NCBI GenBank assembly: GCA_025924355.1 | Contig: JAICEE010000002.1 | Span: forward strand, 1-52,576 | Origin: Nitrososphaera sp. | Lineage (GTDB): Archaea; Thermoproteota; Nitrososphaeria; Nitrososphaerales; Nitrososphaeraceae | Reading direction: 5' to 3' | Length of the DNA stretch: 52,576 nt | In this document: positions 29,738 to 38,642 of the stretch, one piece after another | Numbering within the stretch: position 1 is the stretch's first letter | How the letters are laid out: every line of letters starts with the position of its first letter | Notes under the pieces: model-generated | What the model was told of the DNA's origin: nothing | Database searches by the model: none | What the model saw: the letters and a program-made list of their open reading frames with translations, nothing else | Program-made: the position numbers and the translations under genes

Positions 29738-30736
29738 ATGGGTCACCGTAAGTATAGTGCCCCCAGAAGGGGTAGCATTGCTTTTAGACCAAGAGCAAGA
29801 GCTAAGAGTTTGGAGGCGAGGGTGAGAACCTGGCCCCAACTTGCAGCAGAGAAGAGTTCTCTTTTAGGTTTTGCAGGTTTCAAAGCTGGCGGCATTCAGA
29901 TCTTGACAGTGGATGATAGGGAGAAGACTCCAAATTTTGGCAAGCAGCTGTTGAATGCTGCAACTGTAATTGCGACGCCGCCGATAAGGATCATCGGCAT
30001 TCGCGGCTACAAACACGATCTTCACGGTCAGCATGCCATATTTGATGTCTATGCGAAGGACCTACCAAAAGAGCTGTCGCGCAAATTTGACTCTAAGATT
30101 AAGGATGATGGATTATCACAGGTAGAATCTCTCCTGGATATTGCAAACGACGTGATGGCGGTTGTTGCAGTATCTCCAAATTCAATCGGCCTTGCACAAA
30201 AAGTACCTTTCGTTTTTGAAGTGGCAGTTTCTGGCGAAGAGGCTAGGTCGCAATATGATTATGTAAAAAACATTCTGGGAAAGGAAATAAAAATAGCTGA
30301 TGTTTTTCAAATTGGACAGAATATAGATGTTTTTGGCATAACTCGTGGCAAAGGAATAGAAGGTCCAATTACTAGGTTTGGCGTTAAGAGAAAACAACAC
30401 AAATCAAGAAAGAGTGTCCGCGCTGTAGGTACGTTGGGTCCAATCTCACCAGCTGTAGTCATGTATACTGTCGCTAGGCAGGGTCAGCGGGGATTCCATC
30501 AGAGAACCGAATACAATAAGCGGATATTGATAATTTCAAACACGGACAAAGACGCAGAGAATTCAATAAATCCCCCAGGCGGCTTTAAACACTTTGGGCT
30601 CGTTAGAGGCGACTACATTGTAGTAAGAGGTTCAATCCCAGGCGTTCCAAAGCGGTTGGTAAAGATGAGACAGCCAATACGCAGTGTGTCAAAGAAGGTG
30701 CTTGAGCCAAAGGTCTTGGAGGTAGTTGTGAAATGA
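29738..30736 (+). CDS. rpl3: 50S ribosomal protein L3
   Basis: MGHRKYSAPRRGSIAFRPRARAKS; GKGIEGPITRFGVKRKQHK. Confidence 0.96.
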   Translation: MGHRKYSAPRRGSIAFRPRARAKSLEARVRTWPQLAAEKSSLLGFAGFKAGGIQILTVDDREKTPNFGKQLLNAATVIATPPIRIIGIRGYKHDLHGQHAIFDVYAKDLPKELSRKFDSKIKDDGLSQVESLLDIANDVMAVVAVSPNSIGLAQKVPFVFEVAVSGEEARSQYDYVKNILGKEIKIADVFQIGQNIDVFGITRGKGIEGPITRFGVKRKQHKSRKSVRAVGTLGPISPAVVMYTVARQGQRGFHQRTEYNKRILIISNTDKDAENSINPPGGFKHFGLVRGDYIVVRGSIPGVPKRLVKMRQPIRSVSKKVLEPKVLEVVVK

Positions 30737-31545
30737 AAGCCAAAGTTATTCAAATAAACGGCACAGAATCGGGTGAGATAGAACTACCCAGAGTTTTTGA
30801 TACTCCATACCGACCTGAAGTAATTCATAAAGTATACGTGAACGTTCTTTCGCATTCATACCAAAGACAAGGACGATATCCGGCAGCTGGGGAGATGGTC
30901 AGTGCTGAGTCCCGCAATACAGGGCTTGGGATTGCCCGCCTTGCAAGGGCTCGAGGAGAAGGCTTTCCTAGGGCAGGCCAGGCTGCAGGTGTTGCTGGCG
31001 TAAGACATGGACGAGTTGCCCACCCGCCAGAATCTTGGAAAATCTTTTACAAAAAAATCAATCATAAAGAAAAACAGCTCGGCCTTTGCTCTGCAATAGC
31101 AGTTACAGCCAAAAAGGAGCTGGTACAACGACGTGGCCACAAGATAGGTAATGAGGTCAAACTTCCTCTAGTTGTCTCAAACGACATTGAATCAATAGCA
31201 AAAACCAAAGATCTCAAGAATGCGTTGACACGCCTTGGACTAGGAGATGACATCGCTCGGGCAAGCATGGTACGAAAGGCAAGATCAGGAACGGCAAGGC
31301 GCAGGGGAAGGTCAACTCGGTCTGGAACGAGTGCCCTCATTATAGTTGGAAACGATTCTAAACTTGTCCGGCTTTCCCAGTCAGTAATAGGCGTAGACAT
31401 CAAGCATGCCAAGGATGTAAGTATCCTTGATCTGATGCCTGGCTCAAAGCCAATAAGGCTAACAATCTTCTCTCAGGGTGCAATTGAATACATGAAAAGG
31501 CTGCAGGCACCTGTGCACAAAGTACTGGAGGTTATCGGAAAGTGA
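30733..31545 (+). CDS. rpl4: 50S ribosomal protein L4
   Basis: YPAAGEMVSAESRNTGLGIARLARARGEGFPRAGQAAGVAGVRHGRVAHPP. Confidence 0.96.
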   Translation: MKAKVIQINGTESGEIELPRVFDTPYRPEVIHKVYVNVLSHSYQRQGRYPAAGEMVSAESRNTGLGIARLARARGEGFPRAGQAAGVAGVRHGRVAHPPESWKIFYKKINHKEKQLGLCSAIAVTAKKELVQRRGHKIGNEVKLPLVVSNDIESIAKTKDLKNALTRLGLGDDIARASMVRKARSGTARRRGRSTRSGTSALIIVGNDSKLVRLSQSVIGVDIKHAKDVSILDLMPGSKPIRLTIFSQGAIEYMKRLQAPVHKVLEVIGK

Positions 31546-31886
31546 GCAAGGAAAGAGCAATAAAGCCAGCGCCTGTCACACAGAAGAAACAAGTTGCCGC
31601 GCCTAGGCCAAAGAGCGACATGACTTCAGGGCAAGCAGCAACTATGATACTCGCCCCTTATGTTACAGAGAAGACGTTCAACCAGATAGAAAAAGAGAAC
31701 AAGCTTGCTTTCATTGTAGCAGAAAAGGCTACCAAGAAGCAGATCATCGATGCCATCAATATACTCTATGAGGCCGACATCGAGGAGGTTAACACTACGA
31801 GGACAATTCGTGGCAAGAAAGCCTTTGTCAAGTTCAAGACACCCGAAGGAGCAAGAGATCTTGCAACGAAGTTGGCTTTAGTATAG
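31542..31886 (+). CDS. rpl23: 50S ribosomal protein L23
   Basis: APYVTEKTFNQIEKENKLAFIVAEKATKKQI; overlaps rpl4 by 4 nt. Confidence 0.95.
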   Translation: MSKERAIKPAPVTQKKQVAAPRPKSDMTSGQAATMILAPYVTEKTFNQIEKENKLAFIVAEKATKKQIIDAINILYEADIEEVNTTRTIRGKKAFVKFKTPEGARDLATKLALV

Positions 31887-31947
31887 AAAGGCTTCTTTTC
31901 TCGTTAGATTTAAAAGTGGCCTAGAAGCCAGAGATGCAGTGATCTAA

Positions 31948-32355
31948 TTGGTACGTGAGTTTAAGTTTAAAGGTTACAGTCCTGAACAATTGCAATCGCT
32001 TTCAATAGAGAATCTGCTTCCGCTTCTCAATTCAAGACAGCGCAGATCGCTTGATAAGCGCGTCAGCTCTTATATGAATGACGAAAAGAGAAAGCTTCGA
32101 GAGAAGCTCAAGCTTGCAAGAGACGGAAAGCTCAAGGGTCAATTGAGAACACATGCTCGTGACATGATTATTCTTCCTGACATGGTTGGTCTCACTATTT
32201 ACGTTCATAACGGTAAGGATTTTGTACAGGTTAGCATGAAGCCAGAAATGATAGGACATTACCTTGGGGAATATGCGATTACAAACAAGCGTGTTCAACA
32301 TGGTACACCAGGCGTAGGCGCGTCTAGATCAAGCCTGTACGTTCCACTAAAGTGA
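31948..32355 (+). CDS. rps19: 30S ribosomal protein S19
   Basis: THARDMIILPDMVGLTIYVHNGKDFVQVSMKPEMIGHYLGEYAITNKRVQHGTPGVGASRSS. Confidence 0.96.
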   Translation: MVREFKFKGYSPEQLQSLSIENLLPLLNSRQRRSLDKRVSSYMNDEKRKLREKLKLARDGKLKGQLRTHARDMIILPDMVGLTIYVHNGKDFVQVSMKPEMIGHYLGEYAITNKRVQHGTPGVGASRSSLYVPLK

Positions 32356-32360
32356 TAAGC

Positions 32361-32837
32361 ATGCCACAGTTTGGTTATGCCTTTCAAAGTTATGATAAAA
32401 CAAAACATGTACGTGCATCAATACGCGAAAAAGACATCTCTCATAAACATGCCCGGGAGATAGCTGTCGCCATTAAAGGCAGGTCAATTGAAAAGGCACG
32501 GGAGTTACTTGAGAATGTTATTTCCCGCAAAGAGGCCATTCCGTACCGCCGATACAATAACGAGGTAGCACACAGGTCGAATATACGTGATGGATTTTTT
32601 GCTGGCAGATTCCCGAAAAAGGCTGCATCTGAATTCCTGAGAATTTTAGACAACCTTGAATCTAATGCAGAATATAAGGGTATGGATCTTGACAGACTGC
32701 GAATCGTGAGTGCAGCGGTGCATAAAGGCACTAAACTTAAGCGGTTTCAGCCACGAGCAATGGGTAGATCAAGTCCAAAGTTTGACACCTTGGTTCATGT
32801 AGAGCTTGTTGCACAGGAGGCAAGCAATAAAGAATGA
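32361..32837 (+). CDS. rpl22: 50S ribosomal protein L22
   Basis: Cluster position; VSAAVHKGTKLKRFQPRAMGRSSPK. Confidence 0.95.
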   Translation: MPQFGYAFQSYDKTKHVRASIREKDISHKHAREIAVAIKGRSIEKARELLENVISRKEAIPYRRYNNEVAHRSNIRDGFFAGRFPKKAASEFLRILDNLESNAEYKGMDLDRLRIVSAAVHKGTKLKRFQPRAMGRSSPKFDTLVHVELVAQEASNKE

Positions 32838-33547
32838 GTGCAGTAAAAAATGTAATTAAGAATAACTTTCGCAACATGGAGCTCAATGAATTTCTCGCCG
32901 AAGAGCTCAAGGATGCAGGGTATGGAGGCATTGAGGTGCAAAAGACTCCTGTGGGGGCAAGGATAACTGTCTATGTTACCAGGCCTGGACTTGCCATTGG
33001 CAGGAAAGGCGTGGGCATCAAGGACCTTATGACCAAGATCGAGCAAAAATTTGGCCTGCAAAACCCTCAGATTTCAGTTCTTGAAATTCCAAATCCGGAG
33101 CTTAATCCGCAGATAATGTGTAATAGAATTGCTCAGCTAATTGAGCGAGGCACCGCATTTAGACGGGCAGCCATGTGGTCGCTCAATACAATAATGAGCG
33201 CCGGCGCGCTGGGAGTTGAGGTTGTGATTTCTGGAAAACTTAGAACAGAGCGCGCTCACTTTGAAAAACATACAATCGGCATTTTACCAAAGAGCGGCGA
33301 CGTTTCCGATAAAATAGTCAAGACAGGGATTACTCATGTACTAACCAAGATGGGCTTGATGGGGATCCAGCTGAGAATTGCATCCAAGGCATCACTACCG
33401 CAAGAATTTGAGTTTAAGAATGGAGAGATAGACACGCAGGCGTCAGCAGCTCAGCCAAGTCCTCGAACCGAAGAATCCGCCAAGAATGAACAGGCGTCAG
33501 CGGCAGGCGAAGAACAAAAAGGAGGCAAGCAGGATGGCGAGACTTAA
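32834..33547 (+). CDS. rps3: 30S ribosomal protein S3
   Basis: KH domain TRPGLAIGRKGVGIKDL; AAMWSLNTIMSAGALGVEVVISGKL. Confidence 0.96.
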   Translation: MSAVKNVIKNNFRNMELNEFLAEELKDAGYGGIEVQKTPVGARITVYVTRPGLAIGRKGVGIKDLMTKIEQKFGLQNPQISVLEIPNPELNPQIMCNRIAQLIERGTAFRRAAMWSLNTIMSAGALGVEVVISGKLRTERAHFEKHTIGILPKSGDVSDKIVKTGITHVLTKMGLMGIQLRIASKASLPQEFEFKNGEIDTQASAAQPSPRTEESAKNEQASAAGEEQKGGKQDGET

Positions 33548-33740
33548 GCTAAAGACATTACGAGAGATGAACGATCAGGATCTGAGTGACAAGCTTGCTG
33601 AGCTCAAAACTGACCTTGGAAAGCTTCAGCTTGAAAAGTCAAAGGGCACCCTTAAGAAGCAGACAGGCAGCATTAGATGGCTCCGGCGAGATATTGCTCG
33701 CATGAAAACAATAATGAACGAGAGAAAAATGCAGAAATGA
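33534..33740 (+). CDS. rpl29: 50S ribosomal protein L29
   Basis: MARLKLKTLREMNDQDLSDKLAELKTDL...GSIRWLRRDIARMKTI. Confidence 0.92.
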   Translation: MARLKLKTLREMNDQDLSDKLAELKTDLGKLQLEKSKGTLKKQTGSIRWLRRDIARMKTIMNERKMQK

Positions 33741-34015
33741 ATCCAACCTGCCAAAGCGTTCTCTCACGAGGGATCGTAGGCCTTCAGGCAAAAATACTTG
33801 AATCTTCAGATTCAACTTTACAGGGCATAGTCGGCACAATTGTATTTGAAACGAAGAGTACGATATTCATAAGCAAAGATTCCCTTGTAAGACAGGTAGC
33901 AAAAAGGGCAGCAAAAAGGCTCCAGCTTCAAACACCTTCTTGCGTTTGCTTTATAAGTGGTTCCGCATTGATAGGAAGACCTGAGGATCGTATTTCACGG
34001 TTAAATAATGGGTGA
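33737..34015 (+). CDS. rnp1: RNase P protein component 1 (Rpp29/Pop4)
   Basis: GIVGLQAKILESSDSTLQGIVGTIVFETKSTIFI...ISGSALIGRPEDRISR; between L29 and S17. Confidence 0.88.
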   Translation: MNPTCQSVLSRGIVGLQAKILESSDSTLQGIVGTIVFETKSTIFISKDSLVRQVAKRAAKRLQLQTPSCVCFISGSALIGRPEDRISRLNNG

Positions 34016-34026
34016 TATGATAAATT

Positions 34027-34368
34027 ATGGTTAGAAACATTGGCGTCTCGGTTGGTTCCCCTCGGAAGGCTTGTGAAGACGAGTTCTGTCCATTCCATGG
34101 TACACTGTCTGTAAGAGGCAAATTGTTGGCAGGCACTGTATCAAGTGCAAAGGCACCTAAGATGGTTGTAGTATCAAGGGAATACCCTAGAGTGGTTACA
34201 AAGTACAAGCGATTTCAAAGAAGCAAATCAAAAGTACATGCATATCTTCCATCCTGCCTCGAGGTCAAAGAGGGAGAGGAAGTAAGGATTGCAGAGTGCA
34301 GGCGACTCGCCAAGACAGTTTCATTTGTAGTGATTGAGGTGAACACAAAGGATGGCAGCAGGAGCTAA
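34027..34368 (+). CDS. rps17: 30S ribosomal protein S17
   Basis: FHGTLSVRGKLLAGTVSSAKAPKMVVVSREYPRVVTKYKRFQRSKSKVHAYLPSC. Confidence 0.95.
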   Translation: MVRNIGVSVGSPRKACEDEFCPFHGTLSVRGKLLAGTVSSAKAPKMVVVSREYPRVVTKYKRFQRSKSKVHAYLPSCLEVKEGEEVRIAECRRLAKTVSFVVIEVNTKDGSRS

Positions 34369-34792
34369 GTCAAGAGCGGTTTCTGCAAAGGGAGTCGAAG
34401 AGTTCCGCCCGTATATTACAAGGGCTATTCCAGTTACCGCAAGCCTAGTATGCACTGACAATACTGGTGCGAAGATATTGCGTATTGCGCAAGTGACAAG
34501 GTACAAAGGAAGGCACTCGAGGCAGCCGGCAGCAGCAGTTGGAGATTTCGTCACTGTGACTGTCAAGAAAGGTCCGGCAGAGTTGCGCAAGCAGATTTTT
34601 GGTGCAGTCATCGTCAGGCAGAAATACCCAATACGGAGGCTTAACGGTGTGCGTATAGCCTTTGAAGACAATGCTGCAGTCCTCGTGACACAGGAAGGCG
34701 AAATCAAAGGAACAGATATCAAAGGACCTGTAGCATCAGAGGCTGCAGAGAAATGGCCAAGAATAGCCAACTTGGCGGGCATGATAGTATAG
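34352..34792 (+). CDS. rpl14: 50S ribosomal protein L14
   Basis: CTDNTGAKILRIAQV; VIVRQKYPIRRLNGVRIAFEDNAAVLV. Confidence 0.96.
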   Translation: MAAGAKSRAVSAKGVEEFRPYITRAIPVTASLVCTDNTGAKILRIAQVTRYKGRHSRQPAAAVGDFVTVTVKKGPAELRKQIFGAVIVRQKYPIRRLNGVRIAFEDNAAVLVTQEGEIKGTDIKGPVASEAAEKWPRIANLAGMIV

Positions 34793-34803
34793 GTGAGAAA
34801 ATT

Positions 34804-35214
34804 ATGACAGGTATTAATCCAAAACTGATCCATATTCCTAAGCACCGGCGCGATAAGATGGTTGGCGCTGTACTAGAAGAGTCACTGCGTAAACAGTATG
34901 GAAGAAAGAACATACGCGTGGTCAAGGGCGATTCTGTCCGGGTAATGCGAGGAGAATACAAGGGAGTAGAAGGCAAGGTCGAAAAGGTAAACACTGAGCA
35001 TGCGACATTTCACATTGAAGGTATCCAGAGAGAAAAAATTCGAGGAGGTCAAGTCAAGGTTCCAATTCATTCTTCAAACGTGATGGTTACTTCTCTAAAT
35101 CTTGACGACGACTATAGATCAAGTAAGCTCCAGGGAACAATTATGGGAGAGTCAGCAGCCTCTTCCGAAAAGAAGGAAGAAAAAGAGAAGAAAAAGGAGG
35201 AAGATAATGAATAA
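34804..35214 (+). CDS. rpl24: 50S ribosomal protein L24
   Basis: KOW VKGDSVRVMRGEYKGVEGKVEKVN; ATG at 34804. Confidence 0.94.
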   Translation: MTGINPKLIHIPKHRRDKMVGAVLEESLRKQYGRKNIRVVKGDSVRVMRGEYKGVEGKVEKVNTEHATFHIEGIQREKIRGGQVKVPIHSSNVMVTSLNLDDDYRSSKLQGTIMGESAASSEKKEEKEKKKEEDNE

Positions 35215-35927
35215 TGGGCAAGAAAGGTCGTGATACAAGAGTAAAAAGACAGCTAGCACCCACGTTTTGGGCAATTAAGAGGAAAGAGGGCCAATTTGTT
35301 ATGAGAGTCAACCCAGGGCCTCACCCTGGGAAGAGGGCATACCCTCTAGGGATGGTCTTGCGTGATGTGCTCAAGCTTGCAAACACAGGATATGAAGTAG
35401 ACAGGATTTTGAAGGCCGATAAGGTCAAAGTGGACGGAGTGATTAGAAGCGATCGCAATTTTGCTATTGGACTGATGGACGTAGTGGAGCTGGCGATGGG
35501 CCAAACATACAGGATGGTCCCAAAGAATGGAGTCTCGTTGTCTCCAATTGCAATTGATGAGGCAGAAAAAGGATTGAAGTTGCTCAAGATTACAAGCAAG
35601 ACTATTATTAAGGGCAAAAAGATGCAATACGGCTTCCATGACAGCAAGACACTCATAAGTGACCAAATTTTGAAGGTCGGTGACAGTTGCGTTGTCAGTC
35701 TGCCGGGGGTCAATATCACTAACCATATTGCTTTTGAAAAGGGCGCTACAGCCCTTATCATTACAGGTGAAAATGGTGGCTCTGTTGGCAAGATCGAAGA
35801 CATCCAAGATGGGGTATTCTCTCTTCCAAAGCGAGCACTTATTTCATTTGATGATAAATCAGTAGAATTGCCAGTCGAAATGGTAATGGCTGTCGGAAGT
35901 GACAGACCAGTGATTAGGGTGAGTTAA
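35214..35927 (+). CDS. rps4e: 30S ribosomal protein S4e
   Basis: RQLAPTFWAIKRKEGQFVMRVNPGPHPGKRAYPLGMVLRDVLKLA. Confidence 0.96.
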   Translation: MGKKGRDTRVKRQLAPTFWAIKRKEGQFVMRVNPGPHPGKRAYPLGMVLRDVLKLANTGYEVDRILKADKVKVDGVIRSDRNFAIGLMDVVELAMGQTYRMVPKNGVSLSPIAIDEAEKGLKLLKITSKTIIKGKKMQYGFHDSKTLISDQILKVGDSCVVSLPGVNITNHIAFEKGATALIITGENGGSVGKIEDIQDGVFSLPKRALISFDDKSVELPVEMVMAVGSDRPVIRVS

Positions 35928-35928
35928 G

Positions 35929-36459
35929 TTGAGCAAGCAACAAATACAGCAACAACATGACATGAAAAGGATAAACGTCCATAAGGTAGTGATAAACATT
36001 GGAGTCGGCAGGTCCGGTGAACCCATAGACAAAGCAAAGAATGCTCTGCTTGAGCTAACAAATCAACAGCCAGCTGTTCGTGGAGCGAAAAAGACTGTGA
36101 GGGACTTCGGTATTCACAAGGGTGAGCCCATAGGCGTAGTAGTGACCCTAAGACGCGAGCCGGCGATTGAATTTCTAAAACGCATCATAGCAGCGAAGAA
36201 GAACGTGCTCAAAGCATCATCATTTGATGATTATGGGAATATCTCTGTGGGCATACATGAGCACATTGACATCCCTGGCACAAAATACAATCCTGAGATC
36301 GGTATTTTTGGCATGGATGTTAACATAGTGCTTACCAGGCCAGGCTATAGGATTGCAAAGAAGAGTAGAAGAAGTGCCAAGATAGGTAAGACACACAGGA
36401 TAAACAGAGAAGAGGCAGTTGAGTTCTTTAAGCAAGAATATGGAGTAGAGGTCGAATAA
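35929..36459 (+). CDS. rpl5: 50S ribosomal protein L5 (TTG start)
   Basis: HKVVINIGVGRSGEPIDKAKNALLELTNQQPAVRGAKKTVRDFGI. Confidence 0.95.
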   Translation: MSKQQIQQQHDMKRINVHKVVINIGVGRSGEPIDKAKNALLELTNQQPAVRGAKKTVRDFGIHKGEPIGVVVTLRREPAIEFLKRIIAAKKNVLKASSFDDYGNISVGIHEHIDIPGTKYNPEIGIFGMDVNIVLTRPGYRIAKKSRRSAKIGKTHRINREEAVEFFKQEYGVEVE

Positions 36460-36462
36460 AAA

Positions 36463-36642
36463 ATGCCAAAGCCAAGAGAGTATGACGTAACTGGAAGAAA
36501 GAAGCTTGCACACGGCAAGGGCGGAAGATGGTGTAAAAGATGTGGTTCATATAATGGACTGATACGCACATACAACTTGATGCTTTGCAGACAATGCTTT
36601 AGGGAAGTTGCAAATAGCATAGGATTTGCGAAGTACGAGTAG
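36463..36642 (+). CDS. rps14: 30S ribosomal protein S14, 59 aa
   Basis: [59 protein letters not shown]; below the track length cutoff. Confidence 0.96.
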   Translation: MPKPREYDVTGRKKLAHGKGGRWCKRCGSYNGLIRTYNLMLCRQCFREVANSIGFAKYE

Positions 36643-36658
36643 GTGAAAAAGTAAGAAA

Positions 36659-37051
36659 ATGCCAGCATTAAATGTCCTCTCTAACCTCTTTACAACTATT
36701 TACAATAACGAGTCTAGGAGAAAGAGGGAATGCATAGTAGTCCCAGCATCTAAGTTCGCTAGTGAAGTGCTCAGGGTAATGCAAAAACATCGCTATATAG
36801 GTGAGTTTGAGCAGATAGACGATGGCAGAGCAGGCAAGTTTAGGATTCAGCTTTTAGCTAAAATAAACAAGTGCGGTATCGTTACACCACGCTTTTCAGT
36901 TAAAAAGAACGGGTACTTTGGTTGGGAGAGACAGTTCCTGCCGGCATACACGATGGGAATACTTCTCGTATCGACCAGCAAAGGTATCATGTCTCACCAT
37001 GAGGCACAGGAACAAAATCTCGGAGGAGTTTTGGTTGGCTACGTCTACTGA
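36659..37051 (+). CDS. rps8: 30S ribosomal protein S8
   Basis: Cluster position; GIVTPRFSVKKNGYFGWERQFLPAYTMGILLVSTSKGIMSHHEA. Confidence 0.95.
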   Translation: MPALNVLSNLFTTIYNNESRRKRECIVVPASKFASEVLRVMQKHRYIGEFEQIDDGRAGKFRIQLLAKINKCGIVTPRFSVKKNGYFGWERQFLPAYTMGILLVSTSKGIMSHHEAQEQNLGGVLVGYVY

Positions 37052-37592
37052 GCAAGAAATAACAGCAGAAGTCGAAGCTCCTGCTAGTGTGACGATAAAG
37101 AAGGAAGGTAACCTGATACAAGTCAAGGGACCGGTTGGTACCGTCAAGAAGGATTTCACAAAGCTTCCAGCTACCGTGACAGTACAAGGTAATAAGATAA
37201 CAATAAAACCTTATGGAACGCGCAAGCGCGACCTTGCTGTAACAAATACCGCGCGCAGCATAATCGGTGGAATGATAAAGGGCGTAGAGAAAGGCTATAC
37301 GTATAAGCTTAAGATAATATTTGCACACTTTCCTATTTCAGTTAAGGTAAAAGGTAAAGAGGTACATGTAGAGAACTTTTTTGGCGAAAGATCTGCCAGA
37401 ATTTCTCGAATAATCGGAGATGCTACAAAAGTGAGCATTGTAGGAGAGGATGTCGTCATTCAGGGCCCAAGCCTAGAGGAAGTTTCGCAGACGGCCGCCA
37501 ACATTGAACTATCAACTAGAACCAAAGGAAAAGACCAACGAGTGTTTCTCGATGGACTATACATATACTCTAAAGAAGACGGTATGAGGTAA
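37035..37592 (+). CDS. rpl6: 50S ribosomal protein L6 (TTG start at 37035; track start 36918 lies inside rps8)
   Basis: VKGPVGTVKKDF; ARSIIGGMIKGVEKGYTYKLKIIFAHFPISVKV. Confidence 0.93.
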   Translation: MATSTEQEITAEVEAPASVTIKKEGNLIQVKGPVGTVKKDFTKLPATVTVQGNKITIKPYGTRKRDLAVTNTARSIIGGMIKGVEKGYTYKLKIIFAHFPISVKVKGKEVHVENFFGERSARISRIIGDATKVSIVGEDVVIQGPSLEEVSQTAANIELSTRTKGKDQRVFLDGLYIYSKEDGMR

Positions 37593-37635
37593 AGCCCAAA
37601 GATTTATTTTGTCCTTGGATTTGCTGTAATACTGC

Positions 37636-37742
37636 GCCGCTCTAGCTCAGCATGGTAGAGCAAATTCGCTGCCCGATATTGTGCTCCGAAGCTTAACTGG
37701 CTGTTAACCAGTGGGTCGTCAGTTCGAGTCTGACGAGCGGCG
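37636..37742 (+). tRNA. tRNA-Asn(GUU) with a 33-nt non-canonical intron (about 37664-37696)
   Basis: Acceptor GCCGCTC/GAGCGGC, D arm GCTC..GAGC, anticodon arm ACTGG-CTGTTAA-CCAGT, T arm GTCAG-TTCGAGT-CTGAC; exons total 74 nt. Confidence 0.92.
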
Positions 37743-37852
37743 CTATAATTATAATTACATTTGCGAGCATACTCATATGATATCTTTTTTTATGCACGCA
37801 GACAGATTTCTTACCTCGAAAAAGCTGGTTAGTGACGAGCAGTATCGAAGAT

Positions 37853-37882
37853 AATATTTCAAAAGCCGAGTTTTGAAATATT
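37853..37882. repeat. Inverted repeat AATATTTCAAAA-GCCGAG-TTTTGAAATATT
   Basis: Perfect 12-bp arms read directly; adjacent to the stop of the 37883 gene. Confidence 0.85.
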
Positions 37883-38242
37883 CTATATTGAAATTATGTC
37901 GAGTGCGATCGCGTCAGCGAGCAGATCAAGGTGACGGCTTGCAACGATGTAACCATTCTTGATATCACTTGAAGCAAGCCACCGATTCGATGAACTAAAG
38001 AGCCTTTCTTTTTTTATCCTCCTTTCAATCTCCTCTACGTCAAGCTCCTTCTCTTCGACTTCTTCAGTGTCATTGTATTTGATAGTCAAAAGTACCTTCT
38101 GGACAAGCACCCTACGCCCAAAGCGTTGTGAGAAATCACGGGCATTTTCGTCAATTTGAAGTATTTTCATTTTGATCTGAAGTTTGTTGAGAGCATCCCG
38201 GCTTGTGAGGAGCCTCTCATCAACGAACCTATCATAGCTCAT
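37883..38242 (-). CDS. Hypothetical protein, 119 aa
   Basis: ORF with normal composition. Confidence 0.6.
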   Translation of the reverse strand: MSYDRFVDERLLTSRDALNKLQIKMKILQIDENARDFSQRFGRRVLVQKVLLTIKYNDTEEVEEKELDVEEIERRIKKERLFSSSNRWLASSDIKNGYIVASRHLDLLADAIALDIISI

Positions 38243-38282
38243 TGTATACCATCTGAAGATTATTTATCAGCGTATATTAATG

Positions 38283-38642
38283 TCAGCCCTTAACTGGCTC
38301 GAAAAAATAATAGGGAGTACCATTAGGCCTCACGCCACACCTCACCATTTTTACCTTTGAGCCATCTTTTAATTCTAGCGTATCAAACGATCCAATGAGT
38401 TTAATTCCTGACATTTCAACAAGACCGTAGCAACCTTCCGTGCCCTTTAGATATGACATTGTGAAATACACCAAAGTACCACTTGTATCAATAATTTGAA
38501 GTGATGTCTTTGAGAGACATTGAGGGCAATAATAGGATGGTGGCCATACTTTTGCCTTGCACGAAGTACAGACGGGCAGTCGAAATTTGCCTCTACGCAG
38601 GCTATCAAAAAATTCCTGCAAGACATCATACACCCATAACAA
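38283..38642 (-). CDS. DUF35 zinc-ribbon/OB-fold protein
   Basis: LPVCTSCKAKVWPPSYYCPQCLSK rubredoxin-like ribbon plus OB-like C-terminus; overlaps thiolase gene. Confidence 0.88.
   Translation of the reverse strand: MLWVYDVLQEFFDSLRRGKFRLPVCTSCKAKVWPPSYYCPQCLSKTSLQIIDTSGTLVYFTMSYLKGTEGCYGLVEMSGIKLIGSFDTLELKDGSKVKMVRCGVRPNGTPYYFFEPVKG

Noticed and set aside
34321-34845. 174-aa minus-strand ORF across rps17/rpl14/rpl24
   Set aside because: Antisense shadow of highly conserved ribosomal protein genes.
36918-37034. N-terminal 39 aa of the 224-aa rpl6 ORF
   Set aside because: Lies inside rps8 in another frame; L6 homology begins near the TTG at 37035.
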